From Scilla litardierei (lineage: Eukaryota; Streptophyta; Magnoliopsida; Asparagales; Asparagaceae): 64,000 bases of DNA. Both the position numbers and the translations under genes were made by a program. The stretch is from positions 147,767,266-147,831,265 of the forward strand of contig CM061142.1 of NCBI GenBank assembly GCA_030789695.1. The letters are read 5' to 3'. Positions 45,031 through 56,226 of this stretch are shown here, piece after piece. Below the pieces are notes generated by a model. It had not been told where the DNA came from and did not search any database. It was given only the letters and a program-made list of their open reading frames with translations. The number at the start of each line of letters is the position of its first letter. Within the stretch, counting starts at the first letter, position 1.

Positions 45031-45820
45031 TGGGGCCTGGGAATTTCTCTTAAGAAATCCCCCCGACAGCTTGGGGGACCTTGAAGAACATGTCGGTCTG
45101 AAGAAAGAAGATGTTACTGGAGAAGCGGTTGTCCCACATATGATCCATCCTAGATTCTAAAAAGCTCCTCCGACGAGGAAAAAAGGGAAAGAGCCCATGG
45201 GGCTTACAGGTGATGAGATCCGGGTCTTAAGAAGAGTGGCGGTAGACGCCAATATAAGGGAGAAGCCTTCGGATACCATCAACGGAGGAAGCATCGTCGA
45301 AAAAGTCTTTTTATCACCGCTGCCAGTACCGGAGACCACCACTCCAAAATATGAAGGGATGCCAAACATTGGGCATCACCCACGTCCTCCTTGAAAATCA
45401 TCTACCGGGCGTCGAGCAAACGACGTTAAACAAAAGCGCTTCGTGGGAGGCAACCCACGTTCTAAACCCTCATCTTTGTTTTTAGGATTATTTTTAGGAT
45501 TATTTTTCTTATTTTGTTGAAAAAATTCAGCCACGGGAACTTTCGTCAAGGGACTTAGGCTATTTGTGAACTTTTGCATTAAACAAGCCCCCAACTGATC
45601 GGTTGACCCCCTCAATTGATCAAGTGGGATGTATCAGACAATGGCATGTATCTGTTCTCCAGCGAACCGGTCGGGTGAAACAAACTGAGACCGGGTGGCT
45701 GATCATGAGAAGAGCAGAACTCTCGGATTTTTTTGGGATTATATCGACCGATCGGTTGAAAGAAGCAGTGGTCGTGTGACTGACCGGGTGAGCTGCACAG
45801 AACTCTCGGGAAAATCATGA
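45031..45820 (+). other. Residual Athila pol end and spacer; RT and integrase missing
   Basis: No RT, RNase H or integrase motif is readable. At 45410-45465 the phrase ACGACGTTAAACAAAAGCGC followed by GTGGGAGGCAACCCACGT is the landmark normally found just after the pol ORF in Athila-like elements, so pol has been deleted upstream of it. 45590-45820 starts the second palindromic region (CAACTGATCGGTTGACC, GACCGATCGGTTGAA). Confidence 0.65.
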
Positions 45821-46061
45821 AGCAGTGTAATGACCCTAATTTCTATATACGCGTATTTGTACGTATTTTTGACGTAGATATGTCCGTATATTTTTGGATT
45901 TTGTATTTTAAGAAATTAAAAATACTTGAAGAAATACTTCATGCACTCCAAATACATGTATTTCTCCAAATACTCTTATTTCCTAATATCCATAATGGGT
46001 TTAAATCTATTTAAAAATAATTCCTCCACCAAAATAATTAAAGAAAAATACCACAAAAACC

Positions 46062-48852
46062 TGTCGCGCCCCGCTCACCCAAGTACGGGGGCGTAGCTGA
46101 CGAGGTCGCCGTAGTATTTAGACTCAGGCTTCGAGCCCTCTTATCTAAATACTAGTAGGCATTTTTTTGTGGTTTAAAATAAAATAAATGAGAAGGCCAC
46201 TGCAATAACACTAGAATAGTACACAGAGAAAAGAAAAGTGCTCCAACAGAACTTACAACGCAGTACTGAAAAGTAAATACAACAACACAGAAGTTACATT
46301 ACATTACAGAAGTCCATATACATACATACATACATCAGCTGTACAACGGGGGTACAAAAAGCGGGTACAACAAAAGAGAAACCCCCAGACCAAAAGTACA
46401 AAAGTCCACACCCGGTACAACGCACCCACTAGTCTACCCTGGGGAAATCTAACTGTACGAAGTCGCCCGAAGGCTCCACCTCAGTAGCATTAGCACTGAT
46501 ATCTGGCTCCTGGATACCCGCTGACTGCTCGGGACTCACACCTGTAAACCACGGGATGGGACACGTCAACGCGTGACACAGTCGGAACTCCTAACACTCT
46601 AGTAGAACCCAGTTTAGAACTGGTCTCCCTAACTAACTAACTAACTAACTACAGGTGTCACATCATCACATGTTACGCAGAAATTAAAAACAGAGTACAA
46701 GTGCTGAAAGTAAACAACAGTGAACAGAACTGAAGTAAGAAATGATTAAATTAAACAAATTAAATTGTTGTTCTGTATTTGGAACCCGGATAAACCATAG
46801 GCTGCTAAGAGAGCGGACTTCACCCAGGGTGGGTGAAAAGTGGTACCACTCCAGCGACACGAGCACTGGAGGGGCCTCTCGTAACTCCGTACCCGACTGG
46901 ATAAGGTACCGGAGTGAGAATCATCTCGGTTTTTCTGTCGGACAAACGGATAAAACCATCAATTACCGTCCAGATGCGTCACGAGCGCACCGGCGGCCTG
47001 TCCAACTCTAGTCAACTCCCCCTTCCGGGAGTGACGAAGTGAGTGAGAAATCATACTACGTCCGCTCCTTAACACCTACCATTTACCCGTGTTTCCCCCA
47101 AACCCACATCTGGAGTCTCACCCATTTCAAGAATAGAACGAGAACACCGATGTCAACTCTCAACCTCACTCTCAGTTTTAAACATGATACATCATTGTTT
47201 TTAGCAACGATTCTTTAACGGTTTTGACTACCGTTTTCATTTCGTACTTACACAATTTTCATCGTCATAATTATTCCACATGAATCATGATATATGAAAC
47301 ATCAACATAGAGACATATTTCAGGAGCATACAATGATGTATCATCAACAATAATCAATTTCAACTCATGATAAGATACAACATTAAAAATTCCTAAACAA
47401 GTTAGCACAAAAATCTGTCCAAAACTGTCACACCAGAAAGATTGGCTCTATTATCCTAATTACAATCAGAATTGGCTCTCGGCCTCCTTCAAAGTTGTAG
47501 GAAATTTTCTCTAGTTTTTCGTAGTGTCCTTAATTTTATTTTTCTGATTTTTCTACTATTTTCTACGAATTTTACAAGTTACTGTTCTGCAGCAACAAAA
47601 ATTTCAGCAACTAACATTTCCAACTAAACTTGTTTTCTAAAATATTGGGTGCCATAATTAACATAAGAAAACTATCATGATACTAATTTTACTCCATTTT
47701 CAAGCCATCAATATATATCTACTTAATTAAGACTATGATATAAACAACATATTCACTAATTGAAACCAACATTAAGACTAACGTCCTAAACACAAATCAA
47801 ACATAATTTAGCATGATAGCATGAAAATCCTTCTCCCAATTTTTCAACATGAAACAAATTACTAATTCTAACATAGCAAAGTGATAAACATGCTATCTTT
47901 AACCATGAAAATGCAATCTTATTCAAAAGTAAGAATTTTGATCCCAAAATTATTTTCATACAACTGTCATACTAACAAATCATGTTTAATTGATTCTTAA
48001 AATTCTATATTACTAATTAAAGTCATCATCATGTGAAAAACTAAACTTACTAACATAGGAATCCTATCATGAAATTCATACATAGCTTCCAATACAAAAT
48101 TTTTGTATAACTTACTATTTTAATTAGGAAACTATTTCTAAACTAAATTCTACCTAAGGAGTTAAGATTCCTACCTTGCAAAAAGCCCTCCAAAATTGAA
48201 TCTTTGACCCTTCTTCTCCTTGATGAAAAGAGCTCCAATCCTCCTTCTCCAAGCTCCAATTTTTGTCTCCAAAAGTTGGGGTTTTTGGCTAATTTGGGGA
48301 TGTTTTAGGTGTTGGAATGATGATCGAATTTTGTAGGTTCTTAGTGATTGAAGAGGGGATTATTTGGAAGTGTTTTTGAGGGATGAAGATGAAGCGAAGA
48401 ATTGAAAAGGGGCATGCAAAAATTTCGGCCAGAAATTCTTTGGGGAGTGAGGGAGAGAAATGAGGGATTTTTTTCATTTGTTTTTGTTTTTCATTGCCTA
48501 GATTTTTGGGTTCCTTAAAACCCTGTCCTTCTTACACCTATTAAGCCATGTGTCTCTAATTAACTAACAACATGACACATACCATGGTGTGTTGTCATGG
48601 TAATAAAATGTTTGGATTTTGTATTTTAAGAAATTAAAAATACTTGAAGAAATAGTTCATGCACTCCAAATACATGTATTTCTCCAAATACTCTTATTTC
48701 CTAATATCCATAATGGGTTTAAATCTATTTAAAAATAATTCCTCCACCAAAATAATTAAAGAAAAATACGGGCATACTCCCCAAAAATATACGGACATAT
48801 CTACGTCAAAAATACGTACAAATACACGTATATAGAAATTAGGGTCATTACA
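46062..48852 (-). mobile_element. Minus-strand gypsy LTR within the rearranged element
   Basis: About 2.79 kb. On the minus strand it starts TGTAATGACCC (48852) next to polypurine AGGGGAGTAGGA and ends GGGCGCGACA (46062). It belongs to a third chromovirus-like family, different from the Tekay LTRs. It contains CATACATACATAC (about 46321) and AACT repeats (about 46630), and a 36-codon acidic frame on the minus strand at 46429-46539. Confidence 0.75.
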
Positions 48853-49019
48853 TCCTACTCCCCTTAAAATAAATTCCGTCCTCGGAATTTCAAATTAAGG
48901 GAGAAAACTTTCTATACATCATATCATATCAAAAACAAAAGTACATCAGACAAACAAGTGAGGATACTTCTCTTTCATCTCATCCTCGAGTTCCCAGGTA
49001 GACTCTCCTGGAGACTCTG

Positions 49020-49835
49020 AGACAGCACCAGTTATATGCTAAGTATAGCAAGTGTCGGTTTTGGCTGACCAAGGTTGCTTTTCTGGGACATGTTGTATCT
49101 GGAGATGGGATAGCTGTGGATCCGGAGAAGGTTGCTGCAGTAGAGAAGTGGCCAGTTCCTAAGTCAGTAACAGAGAACAGAAGTTTCTTGGGATTGGCTG
49201 GGTACTACAGAAAGTTCTTCAAGGATTTTTCTAAGATCGCTGCACCGATGACTCATCTAACCAAGAAGAATCTTTCTTACGATTGGTCAGAGGAATGCCA
49301 ACGAGCATTTGATGAACTGAAGCATAGATTGATCACTGCACCTGTCCTGACGATTCCAGACCATTCGGGTGGATATGAGATTTACTGTGACGCGTTAGGC
49401 AAAGGATTGGGATGTGTTCTCCATCAGCACAGTAGGGTAGTAGCTTATGCTTCTAGATTATTAAAGACTCATGAGAGGAATTATCCTACGCATGACTTGG
49501 AGTTAGCAGCACTGGTGTTTGCATTGAAGTTGTGGAGGCATTTTCTTCTGGGTGAACGTGTAAAGATATACACAGATCACAAGAGTTTGAAGTACATGTT
49601 CACTCAGAAAGAGCTGAATATGCGACAGCGCAGATGGCTCGAGTTGATGGCTGATTATGATGTCGACCTCCAATATCACCCTGGGAAAGTCAACGTAGTG
49701 CCTGATGCTCTTAGTCGTATGCCGACAGTAATGATGTTGACAGCTCAGAGGGAACTTCGGGATGATATTCAACAGTTGGAGATTGAAGTTATCGGGGTTT
49801 TGGCTAATTTGGGGATGTTTTGGGTGTTGGAATGA
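49020..49835 (+). pseudogene. pol: Gypsy RT-RNase H fragment inside the rearranged element
   Basis: Plus strand, opposite to the flanking LTRs. It starts mid-RT ([20 protein letters not shown]), then [15 protein letters not shown], and RNase H ([37 protein letters not shown]), then leaves pol at about 49787 and runs into LTR sequence before stopping at 49835. The catalytic FIDD part of RT and all of integrase are absent. The junction shares GGGGTTTTGGC-like sequence with the LTR, suggesting microhomology. Confidence 0.85.
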
Positions 49836-50369
49836 TGAGGGAATTTTGTGGGTTCTTAGTGATTGAAGAGGGGATTATTTGGAAGTGTTTTTGAGGGATG
49901 AAGATGAAGCAAAGAATTGAAAAGGGGCATGCAAAAATTTCGGCCAGAAATTCTTTGGGGAGTGAGGGAGAGAAATGAGGGATTTCTTTTTCATTTGGTT
50001 TTGTTTTTCATTGCCTAGATTTTAGGATTCCTTAAAACCCTCTCCTTCTTACACCTATTAAGCCATGTGTCTCTAATTAACTAACAACATGACACATACC
50101 ATGGTGTGTTGTCATGGTAATAAAAATTTTGGATTTTGTATTTTAAGAAATTAAAAATACTTGAAGAAATACTTCATGCACTCCAAATACATGTATTTCT
50201 CCAAATACTCTTATTTCCTAATATCCATAATGGGTTTAAATCTATTTAAAAATAATTCCTCCACCAAAATAATTAAAGAAAAATACGGGCATACTCCCCA
50301 AAAATATACGGACATATCTACGTCAAAAATACGTACAAATACGTGTATATAGAAAGTAGGGTCATTACA

Positions 50370-50933
50370 AGCAGCCAACCGATCAGTTGAAATCTCAACC
50401 GATTGGTTCACCTGTAGCATCTTTTCAGCAAATTTTTCGAAATAATAACCAACCGATCGGGTAAAATCTCACCCGATCGGTTCACCCAAAACCCTATAAA
50501 TACCCCCCGATTCGCCCGACTCATTTCCTTCACCCGACTGCGAATTCCATCCGTCGTTTCGACTTCTCCTCCTCTCAACCGGCATGTTCTTCCATCAACC
50601 GACCACTAATCCCCCTTAATCGATCTCTCCACTCTCTCCTTCCTTCTCTCCATCGATTTCTCTCTCTCCCTCTTCCATTTAACCCCATCCAAACCCTAAT
50701 TTTCGCCCAACTCCCCCCAATTTCAAAAATATTGTTGAAGAGACGTGTCGCGGCTTCACACTCCCATTAATTGCGCTACGTTGGGTGATCTACGAGCAAG
50801 GATTGTCTTCTCTACTGGGTAACTTCGCTCCTTAGCTCCATTTTCAATTTTGCCATAGTATTACTATTTTGCTCAATTGCCATCAATTGTGTGCATCCAT
50901 CATATCTTGCATACACTTGCATCATACACTACC
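50370..50933 (+). promoter_or_regulatory. Internal Athila promoter-like region upstream of ORF1
   Basis: AACCGATCAGTTGA, CAACCGATTGGTTCACC, AACCGATCGGGT and ACCCGATCGGTTCACC (50380-50487) are followed at once by CTATAAATACC (50494-50504), then a pyrimidine-rich leader. The motif and spacing to TATA match the Athila LTR array. The array was continuous with 45590-45820 before the gypsy insertion. It implies a separate ORF1 transcript. Confidence 0.6.
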
Positions 50934-52922
50934 ATGGCCAGAGATAAAGATAAGGGTAAGGGTATCATGTGGGAGGAGGAGCCGTCTCGCAAGAGACGGA
51001 AGACCACACGTCCACCACACTCACGCCCTCCTCCTACACAGCCTACACAGCCCCAACCTCAACCAATTATCCCCCCTGTGGACCCAATGATGGGCCCACG
51101 TGGTTACCGTTTTTTGAGTGTTGAGCAGAAAGATTTTTATCATAGACTCGATGCACGGGGACACCTCTCCACCAAGTTTGCACACGCACAAACGATTATC
51201 GATCTCGGAGTTTTCTCCAAAGTCGAGACCCTCTTTGCCAACTTAGGATGGTTAGCTTTCTTGAACGCCCACGCGGCGTCCTACCCTGCACTCACACTAG
51301 AATTCTTATCATCTCTCCGTAGTGAGTCGGGATCGATAGTCGATTTTCGGGTCCGAACAAATCTATCCGCACCCACTTGAATACCATCAATGACATCTTC
51401 GGATTCCCCATTCTTGGGAATAACACCATCCGTCCCTACGGATATCACCCCAATTTTGATGTCGATCAATTTTGGTTCCGCATCACCCTCCACGATCATT
51501 ATCCCCGAGGTAAGGCAAAGGCCTCATCCATCATTCACCCCGTGTTTCGTCTGGCCCACCGAATCATATCGTGCACGTTTTTCCCCAGGGATGAGTCCGG
51601 GTCGGTGACTATCCCTGATCTTTTTATTTTGTGGGCTATGACATTTGATTTCATTCGTGGTGACGACGAGATAGCCTTCGAGGCCCCTCACATTCCTATT
51701 CATGCTGGTGCTTGGCTTATTCACAAGCTTCTTGAGATTAGCCGCGTCGGCAAGGTCAAATACTGCTGCGGGGGCCTCATTACTATCATAGCTTCATATC
51801 CCCAGTTTAATATCGTCATCCCTAGATATCTGCCTTCTGCCCCAGGACCCACACATATAGATCTTGACGTCATGTGGCATGTACACATGATCAAGCCCCG
51901 CCCCGACGGTCGTTTCACTTTTTACTACGGACACCCCCTGCTCCCTATACCATTCTGCCCAACCCCGCTCGTATGGCTATCGTTCTAGTGGCAGATTGGA
52001 CATTCCCTCCTGATTCAGAGTTTCTGGGGGGGTTACGTCTTCCATTCCTTCCCCAGGGCACACCCAGACCACCTTCCCATGCCGCCCACTTAGGCGAGCA
52101 GGATATCCATGCGTCCCGAGGAGACTCCGGGGCTGGCCCCAGTCATACCACCCAGGCTTCTGGCCCTATCACTTCTGAGGCTCTGACTAAAGCCTTCTTA
52201 GGCCTAGCCTCTGGTGCCGGTATGACCACTGCCGCTGGCACCACTTCCACTTCCCGTCCAGTCTCTACTTCTTCTGTTCACCGAGCCGCCTCCACTCGCC
52301 TCGCTCTAGAGGCTGAGCTAGCTTCACTTCGCGCTCGTGTTTCGTCCTCTGCCCCCTCGAACCCATCCTCTTCGATCTTCTCGCACCCACGTTTCCTCGC
52401 ACTTGAGAGGAACGTGGCCGCCATCCTCCGCATTCCCACTCACGTTCACGGACCACCTCCACCTACACCACCACCTTCACCTCCACCATCACATTCATCA
52501 CCTCCCCCCCACATTCTTCACCACATCCATCACCCCCTAGGCGACCATCCCCTCCTGCCACCACCGTTTCCGTTCCAGCCACTTCACCTCCACTCACGAC
52601 CATTGCCGTCGATCCCACAGATCACCACCCTCCACATCCGTCACCACAACGTGCGCTACAAGAAATTGCAGGTGTGTTTGCGACCATTTCCCCCACCATC
52701 CTCTCTCGTCGCCGTATCTACCCCATCTACCACTGCTTTGGTCGCCACTTCCCTTCCACTCACCATCATCACCACCACATCACCCATCGTCCACACTTCC
52801 ACACCCATCCACACCCATCCTGCACCCCTCTCCCCACTTCTCCGCACACCCCCACCTCTCCCCTTCGCACCCCTCCATCTTTTACTGAGGAGGATGAGGA
52901 CGATTTCTCTCCTGCTTTTTGA
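50934..52922 (+). pseudogene. ATHILA ORF-1-like protein
   Basis: ATG at 50934 in strong context (ACCATGG). A Lys/Arg-rich N-terminus (KDKGKGIMWEEE, KRRKTTRPP) could be a nuclear signal. The conserved body reads YRFLSVEQKDFYHRL, IDLGVFSKVETLFANLGW, LNTINDIFGFPILGN, FRLAHRIISCTFFPRDE, IPDLFILWAMTFDF and HAGAWLIHKLLEI, resembling the ATHILA ORF-1 family. Frameshifts occur near 51350-51365 and 51950-51980. A Ser/Thr/Ala-rich region and a short helix (LALEAELASLRARV) follow, then a Pro/His-rich tail; the acidic end TEEDEDDFSPAF stops at 52920-52922. Its function is unknown; it occupies the env-like position. Confidence 0.7.
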
Positions 52923-53905
52923 TTTCTTTTTCTTCTTCGATCTTCCCCCTTGCATATTTCTGCATCATCATGATCATATCATATTGCTAGCACTATCATG
53001 TCCATCTTGGGGGAAGTCGATTTTTATGTGTTTTGTCGTGTTTTTCTTTGTGGTGTGCTTGTTTATATATGTCGTGTGGTGTGATTTTCTATCTTTTATC
53101 TTTCATATTTCTTTTTTCTTCTTTTTCTTTATTTTTCAGTTTCGTATGTGTGTTTTTCTCGTTTTTTATTCTCTTCGTGTCGGTGCATATTCCCCCTATT
53201 TTCATTGCCCTCCCGTATTTACTTTTATTGCATTGAGGGCAATGCAAGTTTCAGCTTGGGGGAGTCGCACTTCGTGCGTCATTTGTGTCTTTTTCTTCGT
53301 TTTTGAGTCGTTTTCACCGTGTTTTTCTTTTTTCTTCTCATCTTTTGTCCTCTCTCTCCTAGAGATGACCCCATATGATGAATTGCCATAGAATCACACA
53401 TACACACCTAGCATGGCTTAGATAACCACATTCACTAACCCTAGGAAGCTGAGTCCTCTTGCATTTCATGCATCGTGGGTCCATTTTGCTTTTATGTGAG
53501 TCGTGTGTCGTGTCTAGCTTACAGTGTGCTTCTACTTTGTGATTTTGATTTATATACCTGTCCTGGAATGGACCCTAGATTATCATGCTTCGATTTGAAT
53601 ATGCGGTATTTGCTTCTCCTATCTACTTCTATATGCATGCCATATTTATATCGTATTCTTCATTTCGCATGTGTCGGGATTCCATAGTTAGGGTTAGGAT
53701 AACACATTTAGCCTATGCTCTGATAAGCGAAGAAAATCTCCATTGCCCAAGTGTTTAGAATCCGATTTCTTTTTTATTTTACTTGGTGCAAATCCCCTCG
53801 TCGTGTACCATTCTCCCACTTGGGAGAGTACACACATGTATATACCCAAAAATCCAAAAATCCAAAAAAAGAGAGAAAAGAAAACCCCAAAAAGAAAAGA
53901 AAAGA

Positions 53906-53959
<54 letters not shown>

Positions 53960-54571
53960 CCAAAAATCCAATATCCAAAACACAAAAAAAATTCTTGTGT
54001 GAATATTTTGCCACCTACCGAGAATAAAGGGAAGGCGAGAGTTTGCACTGAGTGTTCTTCTCCACATCATCTCAACCCCCATCGTTTTCGAAAACACTTG
54101 GAATAGGGACTTTCTAGCTATTATCTAGGCGATAGTGTGGTGATTTCCTAGTCCTTAGCTGTGGAGTCCCTGACACATGATACGCTTCGATTCTTACTTT
54201 CTTCTCATGCATGTTTGAGCAACTATTCACCGCTTATTTCAAATAGAATCGATATTTGGGTCTTTTCTTGGATTTGCATATATGGAGCTTATTGTACAAT
54301 GTAGATAGTGACACCGTCTGTTAGCACACGACCACACTCACTCGTGCTTCACCGTGTGGGCCCACGACACTTGTTTGGACTCGTTTTCTTTGGTTTAGCG
54401 TTGTGATTTGTCGCTTGCTTGCTAGGTATAGCATTTTTGATTTTGTTGGACCTGACGGGTGAATTGGGATTTTGATTTCTCTTTTTCTCTCTTTCTCTCT
54501 ATTTTCTCCCTCCGAGCTCCTACTCTCACTCGTCTTCCTCGAGGACGAGGAAGGGTACACTTGGGGGATTT
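52923..54571 (+). other. Athila 3' untranslated tract and polypurine tract
   Basis: T-rich, no gene. Includes CAGCTTGGGGGAGTCGC (53252), (TA)n at 53908-53958, and ACTTGGGGGATTT at 54559-54571 directly before the 3' LTR. Long ORFs across it are low-complexity. Confidence 0.75.
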
Positions 54572-56221
54572 TGACGTGTGTTTATATTTTATATATTCAT
54601 GCACGTCTTCTTTGTGTTTTTCTGTTTCTTTCCATCGTCTCGTACTCGTTTTCTTATGATTTTTTGGTTTTCTTTCACTTCTCCATGTTTTCGTGTGTTT
54701 GCAGGAGATTACCAGCGTAGGGGACACATAACGAGGATATCATAAGTCCTCGGAGCAACGGGAGGAGTTACGCGCGATCCAGGGGGCCAAACGACAAAGA
54801 TCGCCATTTTTTAGCCCCCACCCGATCGGTTGGACACAGCCAACCGATCGGGTGATGCACGCGTGTCCGACCTGGACGCAAGCTGAAGCGAAGTGCAGCA
54901 TCAACCGACCGGTTGAACACATAAGAGTTCTAGGGAATTTGGAGCTGAATTCCAACCGATCGGGTGACATCTCACCCAATCGGTTCATCTGTAGCCGATT
55001 CTTCCAAAAGACGACCCGGAGAGCTCAACCGGTGGTTCGCTGACCGTGTGAAGTCGATAGAAGTCTCTGTTCTTTTGGGTGATAATTCCAACCGATCGGT
55101 TGATTACTCAACCGATCGGTTCACCTGATGACCGCATCTCCTCAAACGACGACCCGCTTGCTTCACCCGATCGTTCCAAGCATCCGGTTGAAGTTTTTAA
55201 AGACCGCAGCCGATGAATCAAGCAGCTCACCCGATCAGTTGATACTTCAACTGATCGGGTGAAGTCGTTTTCTATATATAGTTGCATAGGTTTTCAGAAA
55301 ACGCAGCTTTTGTATTTTTCTGTCTTTTTCTCTATTTGTGACGGCTGGAATTTTATTGTTATCTTTAAGTTCTCTGATCTTTGTCAAACTTTAATATAGT
55401 CTTAATAGCATTGCTACTACCGTGTTTCAATTGCCTGATTATGATTTTTATGGTTGATTTTCATTTAGATTGCTTTTTAGCTATAATGTGTGAGTAGTTC
55501 CCAAATCTGGGATTTTGGTGGAAACCCCTTCGTGGGTTCTCCCTGATGCGTCCATAGGACTAGGATTTCGATAGGAATTTGGAATATAGAGGTTACGCGG
55601 GGTGTTTCATTGTCATCGGCGGGAAAAAGACCGCCTTTGACCGTAGGGCCAAGGGGGAATAAACTTGGCGGTTGACTCCCTCATGCCCTTAGCATAGACA
55701 TCGAATCCTTGCGCGTGGGAATGTCAGGATGAGATGTTGGGAGTTATCATTGTGAGCTTAGTGCTCCCAAAGTCGGTCAGTGTTAATGGACATGGGAATG
55801 CCCACTGACCGAACCCGGGTAGTCTGGCGTATCATCCTGGGCACCGACCGGAATATCGGGCCCATGGGACGCTGGTATCACTCTTAGAGGCAATGTATCA
55901 CCACTAAACCATAATTCCGATCGTATTCCTATCCGCCGGTCGTAATAGCGAGAACACCTGATAGGGTGGAAACTGAAGTCCTAGGTTTCCTTTTATATTG
56001 TTTATCCCTTGTATCTACAATTTGTGACAAACCATCGATCGATTCGGGCTAGCTCACCCATAGGGTGAATTGGTTCCTCTTAGAAACAAGCACAACCATA
56101 CCTCCCTGTGTTCGACCCCCAAGCCACACTACAACACCGTGCGCTTGCGATACAAATATTTTAAATCTGGTATCCCCCAATCCAACTGCACTCTTATGAT
56201 TTAAAAAACCGGGGGACATCA
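54572..56221 (+). mobile_element. 3' LTR of Athila-like element
   Basis: 1650 bp, TGACGTGTGTT to GGGGGACATCA. Closely colinear with the 5' LTR, with scattered substitutions and small indels (for example a missing block near 55681 relative to 41911). Confidence 0.92.
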
Positions 56222-56226
56222 CATAC

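Larger units (their letters stand above)
45826..50369. mobile_element. Rearranged Ty3/gypsy insertion with LTR U3 ends at both termini
   Basis: Perfect TSD AGCAG (45821-45825 and 50370-50374). Left end TGTAATGACCCTAATTTC; the right end is its reverse complement, and the inverted match extends about 70 bp. Contents: 45826-46061 a foldback of LTR start sequence; 46062-48852 a minus-strand LTR (U3 start at 48852); 48853-49019 the minus-strand polypurine tract and last pol codons ([11 protein letters not shown] when read on the minus strand); 49020-49790 a plus-strand RT-RNase H piece; 49791-50369 the first 580 bp of the LTR, minus strand. Internal segments have been inverted and deleted. Confidence 0.8.
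40799..56221 (+). mobile_element. Athila-like Ty3/gypsy element lacking RT and integrase
   Basis: LTRs 40799-42465 and 54572-56221; TSD CAAAC (40794-40798) / CATAC (56222-56226), the latter matching the uninterrupted outer copia (GGACATACAGCC near 61588). Order: PBS for tRNA-Asp, gag, protease, short residual region, a second palindromic array with TATA box, ORF1, 3' UTR with (TA)n, polypurine tract. RT, RNase H and integrase are absent between about 45030 and 45420, so the element is non-autonomous. A rearranged gypsy element sits at 45826-50369. Confidence 0.9.

Noticed and set aside
52000..53391. Apparent single 505-codon ORF running to 53391
   Set aside because: Its second half is read in a frame that leaves the ORF1 protein and enters T-rich 3' UTR; the acidic C-terminus in another frame, ending at 52922, fits the family better.
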